Of a stretch of 64,000 bases of DNA, positions 1-13,800 are shown piece by piece. A program made the position numbers and the translations under genes. Positions within the stretch are counted from its first letter, which is position 1, and every line of letters begins with the position of its first letter. Source of the DNA: Primulina eburnea (taxonomy: Eukaryota; Streptophyta; Magnoliopsida; Lamiales; Gesneriaceae); the NCBI RefSeq assembly GCF_022965805.1, contig NC_133110.1:34534317-34598316 (forward strand), in the 5' to 3' direction. Under the pieces are notes generated by a model, which worked only from the letters and a program-made list of their open reading frames with translations, did not search any database and had not been told where the DNA came from.

Positions 1-806
1 TGGTTTATTTGTGTTTTTTTTTTAAATTAACTGAGTCCAATTACTCGATCACTAATTTAATTGTGATATTTATTTGAAATCTATCACTCATAAGAGAGAA
101 TTTTGGATAGGACCATAAGAAAATACATCGTCGGTATTTTTAAAGTTTGGGATACCTATAACTCAATTAATGTCATTGAAAGAATTGTTGTGCAGTTTAA
201 ATAATTTAATATTTGATTCTTAATAGAGATGTTGAAATTAAAATTAGATGATTAATTTCTATTCATCACTTAAGAAAGAGAATATGAATAATTGAAAATT
301 CTTGGTTAGTAACTGTGTTGAACTTATGATTATATATGTCAATCATACATATAGATATCTTCTCTCATTGATTTTTTAGTGTTTGTGTACTCAAATTAAT
401 TTTATTTGTTAGTTAATAATCAATCATATCCTTATTTAATTCTATAAATAAAATGAGATTCTTGTAATTATGGTACTAAATATGTACTCAATCCAATACT
501 AAAAATTGACATCGTACACTTGCAAGTAAGCAAATCATACAACAAACATCAATTAATTTTTATGAAAATAAGTTATCTATTTATATAAATAATTTCGTCA
601 TATAATTTACTCATAACTATAACATATAATCCACTTTAAAAATTGATAAATTCACATATTATCTGTACAAATTATACATTTAATACAATTGAATTATCAT
701 TATCCAAAAATTAATTAAAAACTATAACAATATTTTATGGATCAACCGAATCTGTTATCGATTATAATCATGATTCATATATGTAATATTTATTATTTTA
801 CACATG
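1..806. other. AT-rich intergenic sequence
   Basis: No coding, RNA or transposon structure could be recognised here. The sequence is AT-rich with short homopolymers and ends at the 5-bp target duplication (CATCA, 807-811) of the solo LTR that follows. Confidence 0.6.
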
Positions 807-811
807 CATCA

Positions 812-2756
812 TGTAAGGCCCGAGATTTAATTACTGTAATCAGACGTCAATTGATTGACAGAATTGAGGTTATAGGAACTCAAATGACGATGCCGGGCGT
901 TGGTTTATTTTAAGCCAAGATGTTAAACCGAACATCTCAAGATGTTAGGCCGAACATCTCGCGCCCGAGCGGTAGAAAAGAACCGCCCGAGCGCCAATTT
1001 TATTTCTTGGACAGAATGGTCGGCGCCCGAGCGGTAGAATATTACCGCCCGAGCGCCAGGAGATGTTCAGCCGAGTATCTCGACAGAAACTTCCGCGCCC
1101 GAGCGGTAAAGGTTAACCGCCCGAGCGCCGCTGCAAAACATGAAAATGAGACACGTTGATTTGCATGCAACAAGTGGATATATATATACTTATACATGTA
1201 AATCCTTCAACATAATCGGCAGAAGAAAAGAGGAAATCGAGGAGAGAAGTTTCAAGTGTTCTTCAACATAAAGAATTGGAAGTTACGAATAATCCAACCG
1301 TCTGAATTTCAATCCGACTTCAGTATTGTGTTCATATCAACGTAGACTACAACTGGACGTAAGTTTTACTACGTTTTGACATGTTTTGAAATTAGACTAT
1401 TGTCAGAATTGAATAAGAGTAAGATATGGTGTTTCTGATACAGTAGACATCGTATATTTGGAGTCAGACTGAAGAACAGACTGGTTATGTAATTGTTATG
1501 ATTTTCAGAGTCGATTTGACTGAGATTCGATATCAGATTTGTGTTATCGTTGAGATTATAAATTGTATTAATATCGATTATGACTCGTGGTATTATATCT
1601 GTGGTGTTCAGAATGACGGGGTATTCAGATTGTATTGTTATGCCGTCGAAACATCAGTTGATTAGATTGATCAGATTCAGTAATGATTTCGATTGTAACG
1701 TGATATCGTTGATATGAATTAGATTGTACCTTGTTCAGATATAGATCAGATTATATACTGATTTGAGTATTGATCAGAACAGGTTTTGATTCGAGTTATA
1801 TACTGATGTTGTATTTATATGATTGTCATTGCCAGACTGGGTATGGACAGATCAGAATACGAGACTTCGTCTTCGTCAGACGACAAAGGTATAAATAAAT
1901 GTTGATTCGGGATTGCACAACTCGAGTTAGATCTGACTTGAGTCTCCCTAAATCACATACTTTACTTTATTGCATAGATATTTGCATATTATCAGATTGA
2001 TATGTTTTAAGTCTATTGATTGATAGCAGAGCCAGAGATTGAGTCTAGGGCAGAACAGCCTAGCTAGGGCAGAACAGCCGAGTCTTTCTCAGAACCGATA
2101 AGACTCTAGACTTACGGTATATCGACGCGCTTAAATGTAGATCGACGTTTAATGTAGACACTCGATACAGCATACCGAAATCTAAATTAGATCGGGATCC
2201 CTAGATTAGAATGAGAGATGAGTCAAGTCTTAGATAGTGAGACTAGAGTTTGATTTACAGATCCGTAGTAATTATGTTTCGTAGATTACGATTCATGTTT
2301 TATTTACAGACTTGTACTGATACATGTTGTTGATTATGCTACATGTGATAAGATATAATTCATGCTTTTATATATGTTGTATATGCTTGCATGATTACAT
2401 TGTTTATACTGGGATATTTATATCTCACCGGAGTTATCCGGCTGTTGTCTTGTTTGTATGTGTGCATGACAACAGGTGGGGCAGGATCGGGGTCCAGAAG
2501 AAGAGGAGAGATCAAGATTAGAGTGGTGATTCCGGACTTTGATAGAGATAGGTTTCATTACTTGATTGTAGTAGTTAAACCTTAATCGAACTAGGTGTAT
2601 GTTGTACATGATTTGTATTATTATACTGGTTTGTATAATAGCATAATTCCAATACCTTCCGCATTCTAAAAAGAAAATTTTTAAATCCTGTTTATCTTAA
2701 TTAATAATTAAACCCCAAAGATGATTAAGAAGATGATTAGCGTCCGAGTCCCCACA
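812..2756 (+). mobile_element. solo LTR of a Ty3/gypsy-type retrotransposon (family A)
   Basis: The block starts TGTAAGG, ends CCCCACA, and is flanked on both sides by CATCA (807-811 and 2757-2761), a 5-bp target duplication. It is 1945 bp long with no PBS, gag or pol, so it is a solo LTR left by LTR-LTR recombination. A second member lies at 50920-53024 in reverse orientation. The two share a long segment around 2405-2500 (the CACCGGAGTTATCCGGCTG block) and their 3' ends. Assignment to gypsy rather than copia rests on LTR length and on resemblance to the other large LTRs here. Short ORFs inside it (for example 920-1159, 2324-2521) look fortuitous. Confidence 0.88.
961..1128 (+). repeat. three GC-rich dyad units inside the solo LTR
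   Basis: Three units start at about 961, 1023 and 1095. Each reads GCGCCCGAGCGGTA, seven variable bases, then ACCGCCCGAGCGC. The two arms can pair at 11 of 13 positions, giving a strong hairpin with a small AT-rich loop. The units sit 150-316 bp from the LTR start in otherwise AT-rich DNA. Confidence 0.85.
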
Positions 2757-2761
2757 CATCA

Positions 2762-3385
2762 TGTGCACATCTTTTAATAGTATAGATAAAATTTAGGTCT
2801 CATACAATAAATTGAATATTTTTTTAAAAAATGATAATTTAAAAACAAAGTTACTAAATGTACAGGAAATGATAGTTTTTATTATGATTATCAGAACTGA
2901 AATTTAAATTTTACACATTATTAAAATATAAAATATATCAACTTATATGACAGAAACAATAATTTACCCATATTTTTTTCCCAAGTTATTGAATATTTTG
3001 AAATTTAAATTTAAAGAAAATAAAAAAAATACACTTCTACAATAAATATTAACTATTTTAAATGGTTAATTTTTAATTTCCTATATTCTTGAGCTGTTTT
3101 CGGAGCTTAGAGAACTATAATATCTTCTTTTAGAAATAAATTGTTTAGATTCTTAGTTAGATGTATTCAATCTAGAGACAAAACAATATCATAGAATTTA
3201 AAAATATTGATATATTTGACAGTCTAATTTCTACGTCCACTTTAATTATCATGGTTAAAATATGGGCATGATGTTACAAGATTAATATATATTAGTAAAA
3301 TAGTGGCATACTGTGTGTATAAAGATTTTACGCATAAATTAGACAAAAAAAATTGAAATTACCTAATTGAATTTTGGCAAAAACT
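2762..3385. other. AT-rich intergenic sequence
   Basis: Nothing recognisable was seen between the solo LTR and the first MITE copy; no ORF or repeat structure stands out. Confidence 0.55.
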
Positions 3386-3555
3386 TGTATGAGACGGTCT
3401 CACAGGTCGTATTTTGTGATACAGATCTTTTATTTGGGTCATTCATGAAAAAATATTACTTTTTATGTTAAGAAAATTACTTTTTATTGTGAATATCGGT
3501 AGGGTTGACTTGTCTTACAGATAAAGATTGTGAGACCGTCTTACAAAAGACCTAC
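3386..3555 (+). mobile_element. MITE, family M1, copy A
   Basis: This element of about 170 bp has inverted termini: TGTATGAGACGGTCTCACA at the left and TGTGAGACCGTCTTACA at the right. The interior carries paired ATTACTTTTTAT blocks and GGTAGGGTTGAC. Related copies lie at 3786-3942 (inverted) and 10107-10269. It has no coding capacity, and the superfamily is not determined. Confidence 0.8.
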
Positions 3556-3785
3556 TCTTGAATATTTGGATATACTACAATATTTCAAAATCAGTACAAA
3601 ATAAAAACAAAAAACAAAAATAAAACGCGAAAAATGGAAGTTGAGGGAGTTTAGTGGGAGGAAAAATTGCATTATAGTTTGTAAGAGTTGATAAAGAAAA
3701 TTGACATTTTTTATTACTATTTTCCCATCGAATATGTGACTCTCACATTGATTTTGGGGATATTTACATATAATTGAATATGTCT

Positions 3786-3942
3786 CTTGTGGGACGATCT
3801 CATGAATATTTATTTGTGAGTCGAGTTAACCCTACCGATATTCAAAATAAAAAGTAATACTCAAAGTAATACATTTTCATATATGACCCAAATAAGAGAT
3901 CTGTCTCACAAAATACGACCCGTGAAACTGTCTCACACAAAT
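3786..3942 (-). mobile_element. MITE, family M1, copy B
   Basis: This is the same family as copy A in the opposite orientation. GTGGGACGATCTCATG is at the left, GAAACTGTCTCACACAA at the right, and GAGTTAACCCTACCGATATT lies inside. It is slightly shorter and more diverged than copy A. Confidence 0.77.
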
Positions 3943-3944
3943 TT

Positions 3945-4222
3945 TTGTCTATATAATTATTGCTCCGAAAGGTGAAATCGCTCACCTTAGGCGCCCCTCA
4001 CCCCCGGCCCGACAGGAATGTGAGAGGAGGTAAATCATGGTGACTCAGCCAACCAGCAGCAGCTAGACCTTATGCTATGCCGCGCACAAGGAGCTCTCCC
4101 TCATTGGAGGAAATTTAACTCCCATACTGCCGCTTGCGAGACTCGATCTCTGGTCATTGTTCCAAGATTTACTGCTGCTGACCAACTGAGTTAAGTCCAT
4201 GTGGGCTTGTCTATATAATTAT
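3945..4222 (-). mobile_element. tRNA-derived SINE with 16-bp target duplication
   Basis: A 246-bp body (3961-4206) is flanked by a perfect 16-bp direct repeat TTGTCTATATAATTAT (3945-3960 and 4207-4222). Read on the minus strand it starts GCCCACATGG and has a Pol III box-A-like segment (TTAACTCAGTTGG). A box-B-like segment (AGATCGAGTCTC) follows. This layout is that of plant tRNA-derived SINEs such as the Au-SINE group. The block is noticeably more GC-rich than its surroundings. The long exact target duplication suggests a fairly recent L1-type retroposition. Confidence 0.85.
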
Positions 4223-4470
4223 ATTGGTGTAATGAGTTGAATCAAATAGTTGGTAAGAATATAATAGTAAAAGATATATACTTTTGAAAATATCTTAAGG
4301 TTTACATTGTTGAATTTGAGAACATATATTTGAAATATAATAACAATTTTGTGGAAATTTATTGATATTTCAAAACATTAAAATTAAAATTAAAATCTTG
4401 AAAATTGAATCAATATGATACAAGCTTTTTTTTTAATTAGCTTATTTTATTATTTATTTGAGTTAGTTTA
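4223..4470. other. AT-rich spacer before the RPN7 promoter
   Basis: Nothing recognisable was seen here; the sequence is AT-rich and non-coding. Confidence 0.5.
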
Positions 4471-4476
4471 TGATGA

Positions 4477-4568
4477 GGCCCATTGTCAAACATGAAGTTT
4501 GGGCCTTATTAAACAAAGTGGGCTACAGTTATTAGGCTCATAATGTAGGATTGGCCCAATAACCCTAG
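4477..4568 (+). promoter_or_regulatory. RPN7 promoter: site II elements plus telo-box
   Basis: Four TGGGCC/T-type site II cores are seen at 4477-4482 (GGCCCA), 4500-4505, 4519-4524 and 4553-4558. A telo-box AACCCTAG follows at 4561-4568, about 100 bp upstream of the start codon. In plants, site II motifs (bound by TCP factors) with telo-boxes are typical of growth-linked genes such as those for ribosomal proteins and proteasome subunits. This fits the downstream gene. The function is inferred from motif composition only. Confidence 0.7.
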
Positions 4569-4664
4569 CTGAATCTACGACCTTCGTCCCGGTGTCACCC
4601 AGCCAGAGAATCTCGTTGGTCACAGGTTCACCCGCTCTGCGAGAAAACCCAAAGAAATTGGAAA

Positions 4665-7497
4665 ATGGAAGCTGAAGAGGGAACGCAGCAGCCGCAGCTT
4701 GTTATCGCGCACAAGCTATTCCAGCTCACGCAAAACGATGTCGATGACATCGAGAAAGTTCGCCTGCGAGATGAGGTCTTCAACTTTATCATTGCCAATG
4801 GTATTTGTTCCTTTTCATCGTCTTTTGAAGTTAATTTCGAAGTTTTGTGTTTTTGTGTGTGATTATTATGGGTTTGGTTTTTGGGTTTTAATGGGATGTT
4901 TCTTTCTTTTGTAGATATGGCTCCGTTGTATGAAACCCTAGTTTCCTACAAGATTTTTGATTTGGATCAGAAGGCGCTCGAATCGATGCGTGCCAAGATC
5001 GAGGAAGAGCTGAAGAAGCTTGATGAGAAGTAAGTTGGATTTGACGTATTATTATACATGGATCATGAACTGTTGCAGTTGGCTAATTGGAGATAGAGGA
5101 GTTGAGTAGGTGGCTGGAGGTACTGTTTTGTGAATGTGGGATCTGGGAACGCTATTTGGTGCATTAACTTCATATATTTTATTTTATGAAATTGAGATGA
5201 TATTAAAAGTTATTCCCCTTCTGCTGTGAAATTGATGAGTCTATGATCAACTTATGTTTGGAAGTTTCTCATTGGTATACTATATAGTAAGGTTGACAAG
5301 ATCGTACATAATACAAGATATTCTATTGCTTTGCTAGAATAATTCTAGAACTCTCATATATATTTATAGGCTAATTTATGATTCATCTGCATGGATGCTA
5401 TCACGTGTTTAAAAAATAAATATTTTCACATCATTATACATATTGGGTGTGTTTTGAGAAGAGAAATGGAGTTTGAAACTTAAGGGCTCGAGGAATGCAC
5501 CAAGATGCCTCCATTTCAAGTTCAGTGGAGCTTATCTCTGAAACTATAAGGAATCATGTTTTCTGTTGCTTGCCTAATTAACCCTTGATTTTAATCCTTG
5601 ATTGGATAAAGCTTACTAAATGACTTGAGGCACACTTTTGCATTATACCATCGACCATTCGATTTACTCGGGGTTTAATGTCTATTCAAACTCACATTGT
5701 TATTTGAGACTTTAAACTTTTCATTTTTCGTTAAACCTACTTGTCAAGCTTGGTAGTTGTGTGCAATTTATTGTTTGTTACTATAACTTTTTGTAATATC
5801 TTCATATTTGGCTTCAAAAACATCTTGATTCAGTTCATTTTGGGTAAAAATTTCTCTAATTCAGATTTTAACCTATTTCTGTTTATCGAGAATGGAGATG
5901 GAATCATCTTCTTTTGCATTTTACCACGTAGCATTCTGGCAAGTCATTGCTTTAATGCTTCTGTCTCTGTGGCTGAATTTATCTAGGATTGCTGATGCGG
6001 AAGAAAACTTGGGTGAGAGCGAAGTGAGGGAAGCTCACTTGGCCAAGTCCTTATTTTATATTCGCATTGGTGACAAGGTACAAAAATAACTCTCTGTTCT
6101 TCTGTTGTATCATCTGTATTAGTTTTATGAACTCTCTTTGACATTCGTTAATATTTAGGAGAAGGCACTTGAACAACTCAAGTTAACTGAGAGCAAGACT
6201 GTTGCAGTTGGGCAAAAGATGGACTTGGTATTCTACATGCTACAGATTGGTTTCTTCCACAAGGACTTTGATCTAATCTCGAAAAACATTGATAAAGCAA
6301 AGAAGTATGGGGAATTATAGATCTTGCTTCTATATAATTTTTTCCTGGCCTTGTTATAGTTTTATTTAATATGGTCCATCCTTTGGTTCTGAACATTCAA
6401 CATTACAGCTTGTTTGAAGAAGGAGGTGACTGGGAGAGGAAGAATCGTTTGAAGGTGTTTGAAGGCTTATATTGCATGTCTACTCGCAACTTCAAGAAAG
6501 CAGCTGATCTTTTCCTTGATTCTATCTCAACCTTCACAACTTATGAGCTCTTTCCGTATGACACCTTTGTATTTTACACAGTCCTTACTGGCATCATTTC
6601 CTTGGATAGAGTTTCCTTGAAACAAAAGGTAATTTAATATTTCTTCTAAGGTGGTCATGTTGCGACTAGACTGAACACCATAACCCTTCAATCTCTACCT
6701 TTTTACAATTTGTCATCTCCTTTACTTCTAGAAGAACCAGATATGCTGAGTAACCAACTTTTCTTCTTGCTCTTGTTGGGATCTGTTGCAGGTGGTAGAT
6801 ACCCCTGAGATCTTGACTGTTATTGGCAAAATTCCATATTTATCCGACTTCTTGAATTCTCTCTATGATTGCCAGTACAAATCGTTTTTCACTGCTTTTG
6901 GTAAGTGTCTTTATAAACAGAAGTTGGTCGTCCTCGTTTTGCCACTTGCTCAATTCTCACAAAAATTTATTGTTTCCTGTCAATTAAGATCCTTGAAAAT
7001 CAAACATTTATGCTGTACTGATCACACTTCCTGCATTCAACTTTCAGCTGGTTTGACTGAGCATATTAAGTTGGATCGCTATTTGCACCCTCACTTCCGG
7101 TATTACATGAGGGAGATTAGAACTGTTGTTTATTCTCAGTTTTTGGAATCCTACAAGAGTGTGACTATTGAAGCTATGGCTAAGGCATTTGGAGTCACGG
7201 TGGATTTCATTGATCTGTGAGTTGTTATTTGATTCTTTTTTATGATTGATAAGCACATAAATTAGCACCATCTGCTGTCTCATCATGTTATTGTAGCTCA
7301 GTGGTGTCTGTTTCATATACAGGGAGCTATCACGATTTATTGCAGCTGGGAAGCTACACTGCAAGATAGATAAGGTTGCCGGGGTGTTGGAAACCAATCG
7401 TCCTGATTCTAAAAATGCCCTTTACCAAGCAACAATCAAGCAAGGAGATTTCTTGTTGAACCGTATTCAAAAGCTATCTCGGGTTATTGATCTTTAA
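4665..7497 (+). CDS. RPN7: 26S proteasome regulatory subunit RPN7 (non-ATPase subunit 6)
   Basis: RPN7 is a PCI-domain lid subunit of the 19S regulatory particle, which handles ubiquitinated substrates in cytosol and nucleus. Eight exons join in frame with GT-AG borders: 4665-4800, 4915-5029, 5987-6077, 6159-6304, 6409-6628, 6792-6900, 7048-7216 and 7323-7497. The product is 386 aa, close to the usual plant length of about 387. Visible landmarks are the N-terminal helical repeat region ([19 protein letters not shown]), the TPR-like middle ([19 protein letters not shown]), and the C-terminal PCI/winged-helix part ([20 protein letters not shown]). The protein ends [11 protein letters not shown]. 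The start is the first ATG and matches the family N-terminus. No defect was seen, so it is probably functional and constitutively expressed, as the promoter motifs suggest. Confidence 0.95.
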
Positions 7498-8488
7498 AAT
7501 AGGAGACACTCAGGCATTTCTGGAGGAGGGAATATCTAAAATTTAATGACTGGTTATTTGTTACTTCTTTGAGTGTATTCGTATGAATTGACATGTTTCA
7601 TATCGACTTTTGATTCGAACTGAATTCAGATCAGTTGATTCATACACCGTGCTTGAAATTTTTAAGCACGATGATATGCTCTAGTTCCTTGTTCAGTGGG
7701 ATTTAAGCATCATTAGTTTTGGTCCCCTTTTGTTTCCTCGTGATTTGTTAAATGTAGAAAAGATACGGAAAATTCTGCAACTTGTGTTGGGTTGCCATTT
7801 ATAATTTGATTAAATAATTTTTGAGACGTTCGGTCCGAAGCTTTATAACAAGCTTTTATGATCAAGAGTTGGTTTGATTGCCGATTTCGGTATCTGAATG
7901 CATGGGATCCCAATTTCATTTTAATTCAAATTAGGGTCAGGGTGTAAATAAATCAAATTGAGATGAATATGAAAAAAATTTGAGGTTGAATTTGGCTTGA
8001 AATGGATATAGTTGTGCTGAAATTTGGTTTGAATCAATGTTAAGTTCGAGTTCGTATCCAAAAAAATATCAAGGATATTTGAAATTGGATAATTTTAAAT
8101 ATGAATAAATTATTTTAAGAATCGATTCATTTACGCTCATGATAGAAGTTTTTGGATTCTAGATACTTCGTTTCACAAACGTCCAGAAGTTCATTGTCTT
8201 TAATAATGGGCACATCAAAAATTCATCAGTTTTGTAGGAAAATATCTAAGCAGCAGTCAATTGTAGAAAAGAAATGAAAGCCAGTGTATTTTGTTTTTTT
8301 GGATATTGCATGTTAGCCAGAAATATTTATTAGTTCAAGAAAAATCTCGGGACTCTGCCATGGGATGTAAATATCTTATTACAAACAGAAAGTAACTATG
8401 AAATCAGCTACAAAGGATGCAACATTCCTTTGTCCAAAAGAACAATCATTATAAATTTATAACATTTACATAATACAACAATCAAGAA
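7498..8488. other. RPN7 3' region and intergenic spacer
   Basis: The first part is presumably the RPN7 3' UTR. The right part, up to the stop codon of the minus-strand gene, should contain that gene's 3' UTR. No other gene or repeat was recognised. Small ORFs in the stretch lack family resemblance. Confidence 0.5.
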
Positions 8489-9384
8489 CTACCAATGTAG
8501 TCCTTTACTGCAATTTGTGAATGAACTGCGGCATTCTTGCTTAGAATAGGGACTCTCTATACCAAAGTCATTCGTGTTCGTCGAGCTTTCTGCATTCTTC
8601 GAGAGCTTGTAATTCGAGAACATATAAAGAATAGACATACTTGTGCTTGGCTTCTCATTTGAGGAGTGTGCACCACTCAGGTTTGGAGAAGACTCGGGTA
8701 AGGAACAATCAGCATCGAACATTACCTCCTCAGGTCGATCAGTTGCAATGGTACTATGGGTATACGTCGTGGGCGATCCCTCAGAGGTTGAGCTTTGACA
8801 GCACTGAGAGCCTTGTTTAAGCTTCAGAAGTGTAGATTCTGTATGCATCATTCGGAATTAAATGGATTATGTCATACAACGTAGGAACCAAACTGAAAAT
8901 TTATGATCTTGTAAATATTTGATAGAAAGTGTTATATCATTGGTTCCATGGTACAAATTACTCGATGAATCACACTAGTCAATAATCTGCATGAACAGGA
9001 ACAGAAAATCCCAACCAAAACTAACCAAAAATAGGCAGAAAATCCCATTTAAGTTCCATTTTTAACATTTCGAAGTCAATTGATTAATCTTAACAAAACA
9101 TTACAGAAAATCCAAGTACTTTTCTGCTTAAATCCAAACAAGATATCCACTTCTCCGCACAAAATAGTTGGGTTAGCGTGTATTAGCTAGAACCGGTAAC
9201 AGCAATCAACCATAAAAAGTTGCGAAACGAGTAAATCTTAAACATGGACAGAAACTCATTTTTAAAAACGGTGGCACTGACCATAAATTGAGAGAGAATC
9301 GTGTTTGGAGATCTTGGAAGATGACCTTTCCATTTCCAGCAGTTCCAGGGAGCTTATCGGCGATGCTCGCACTCTACCCAACAT
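8489..9384 (-). CDS. conserved-looking small protein of unknown function (150 aa, two exons)
   Basis: The function is not recognised. On the minus strand, exon 1 (9384-9282) and exon 2 (8838-8489) join in frame across a 443-bp intron, with donor GTCAGT and acceptor CATACAG. The product is 150 aa. The exon junction falls inside LSIYESTLLKLKQGSQ, a smooth charged segment that supports the splice model. The N-terminus is basic (MLGRVRASPISS), followed by LELLEMERSSSKISKHD. The C-terminal two-thirds is rich in Ser, Thr and Asn and probably disordered. The frame stays open upstream of this ATG but has no other ATG. A 5-codon uORF (9502-9485) precedes it, and an E2F-like site lies about 140 bp upstream. 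It could be a nuclear regulatory protein, but that is a guess. Confidence 0.65.
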
Positions 9385-9523
9385 TTTCTTCTTCACTGTA
9401 GCTTTCGCGAATGGGAGTGAGAGGGAGAAGAGGAGGATTCCCAAGCAAGATTCTACACTTTGAATTATTTTCCCTTTCTGTTGGCTAACCACGCGCCAAC
9501 ATTTTAACGCGGAGTAGACGAAA

Positions 9524-9531
9524 GCGGGAAA
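9524..9531 (-). promoter_or_regulatory. E2F-like site upstream of the unknown small gene
   Basis: GCGGGAAA on the plus strand reads TTTCCCGC on the gene strand, an exact match to the E2F consensus TTTSSCGC. It lies about 140 bp upstream of the start codon at 9384. If used, it would suggest S-phase or cell-cycle expression. A single short motif is weak evidence. Confidence 0.45.
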
Positions 9532-9532
9532 T

Positions 9533-10106
9533 CCTATTGGGCCTCGTGTGAACCGGTTTATACTTCTGATATTTATTACAAACCGGGCTATACACGAATA
9601 GAATCGGCTCGAAAAATTTTTCGAGTCGTGAATTTTTCGAGCCGTAATTAAATTATAGATTTTTTATTGTTATTTGTTTTTTAAAATTTTAAATAAATAT
9701 TAAATACATTATCTTGAACATTGTTAAATATTAATTATAAAATTTTCATACTTTGATTTGAAATCTATCAACTATATATAAAAAAATTAACAAACAACTA
9801 AATTAAATTACTAATGCATTGAAAAAGATAAAAATTACGAATGGCAAACAACAAATATTACGTAACAATAACTAACAACGAAAACAACTAACAAATATTT
9901 AGTTAAAATTTTAATATATAAGTTGTAAGATTTAATTATCATCATATTATCAAATTATAAATAATTATTAAGAAATAAAAATATTAATGTTTGAATAAAA
10001 AATAATAGTCATATAATATTCTATCGTGGTGCGTATGAGTTAAAAAAGATTTTTATATAGCACAGATGTAGCACATAACATGATATATAGAATACTATGT
10101 AAAAAC
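9533..10106. other. AT-rich intergenic sequence with a 14-bp inverted repeat
   Basis: The stretch is mostly AT-rich, non-coding DNA. CGGCTCGAAAAATT (9605-9618) and its exact reverse complement (9631-9644) form a hairpin with a 12-bp loop. No terminal structure of a transposon was found around it. Confidence 0.55.
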
Positions 10107-10269
10107 TTGTGTAAGACGTTCTCACGGGTCATATTTTGTGAGATGTATCTCTTATTTGAATCATCCATGAAAAATATTACTTTTTATGCTAAGAATATTA
10201 CTTTTTATTGTGAATATCGATAGAGTTGACCCGTCTCACAGATAAAGATTCGTGAGATCGTCTCACAAG
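10107..10269 (+). mobile_element. MITE, family M1, copy C
   Basis: This is in the same orientation as copy A at 3386-3555. The left end is TTGTGTAAGACGTTCTCAC and the right end is CGTGAGATCGTCTCACAAG, with the same interior ATTACTTTTTAT blocks. Confidence 0.8.
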
Positions 10270-10919
10270 AGATCTAACCATAATACTATACTTAGACAAG
10301 ATAGAAATATTATTAAAGTATATTTTGTTTTCATCATATTTAATTCCAAACGTTCTCTAAAAATAATTTATTTTTCACCACTAAAAATCAATTCTCAGAA
10401 AATATTTTCCTATGTATACACATATAATATAATATATAATTTTTTTTTAATTTTATTTAAAAAATGTCCTCATAAAATTGATATAATATATATAAAAAAA
10501 TTTAATTTAACATAGACCAAATATGCAAATTGTGGACCAATGTGAAGTATTTAGTTTTGGAGGGATTAAAGGGATACAAAAGCCAAAGCCCACAGCTTAG
10601 GTGTGAAATTGTTATTCGCTAGCGAATATTCCATCCACCCCGAAGCAGCCGTCTTCCAGAACCTACTATATTCCCGAGCCTAAAACCATCCCTCCCCACA
10701 CCAAAAGATAAGATCAACGATCCCCATTAACTCGATTCAAACCGCTCCATCAATCGACGGTCAATCAAAATTTTCACCAATACGCCGGAGTACACCGCTA
10801 ACATGCTATAATTACCCATTTTCTTTTTAAGTAGACACTTCACTTCACAGTTTCAGCATTCGTTGTTCAGAGTTCGGACACACCTTGTTTATCTCGAAAT
10901 CGTTCCCCCTCTCTAGAAA
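10270..10919 (+). promoter_or_regulatory. upstream region and 5' leader of the GAPDH gene
   Basis: The AT-rich distal part gives way at about 10600 to C-rich, T/C-rich sequence typical of a plant 5' UTR, with CCCCCTCTCTAG just before the ATG. A perfect 16-bp palindrome, TATTCGCTAGCGAATA, lies at 10613-10628. No clear TATA box was assigned. Confidence 0.5.

Positions 10920-13800
<2,881 letters not shown>

Noticed and set aside
961..1128. CRISPR-like array of repeats and spacers
   Set aside because: It has only three units, spacers of unequal length, lies inside an LTR with target duplications, and is in plant nuclear DNA.
920..1159. 79-aa ORF across the GC-rich dyads of the solo LTR
   Set aside because: Its repeated RPSA/RARAV words come from the DNA repeat; there is no start context or homology.
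4130..4206. Possible functional tRNA gene on the minus strand
   Set aside because: Box-A/B-like words are present but no cloverleaf or discriminator is seen, and the long target duplication marks it as a SINE.
7044..7397. Minus-strand ORF of 117 aa over RPN7 exons
   Set aside because: It is antisense to well-supported exons and has no recognisable domain.
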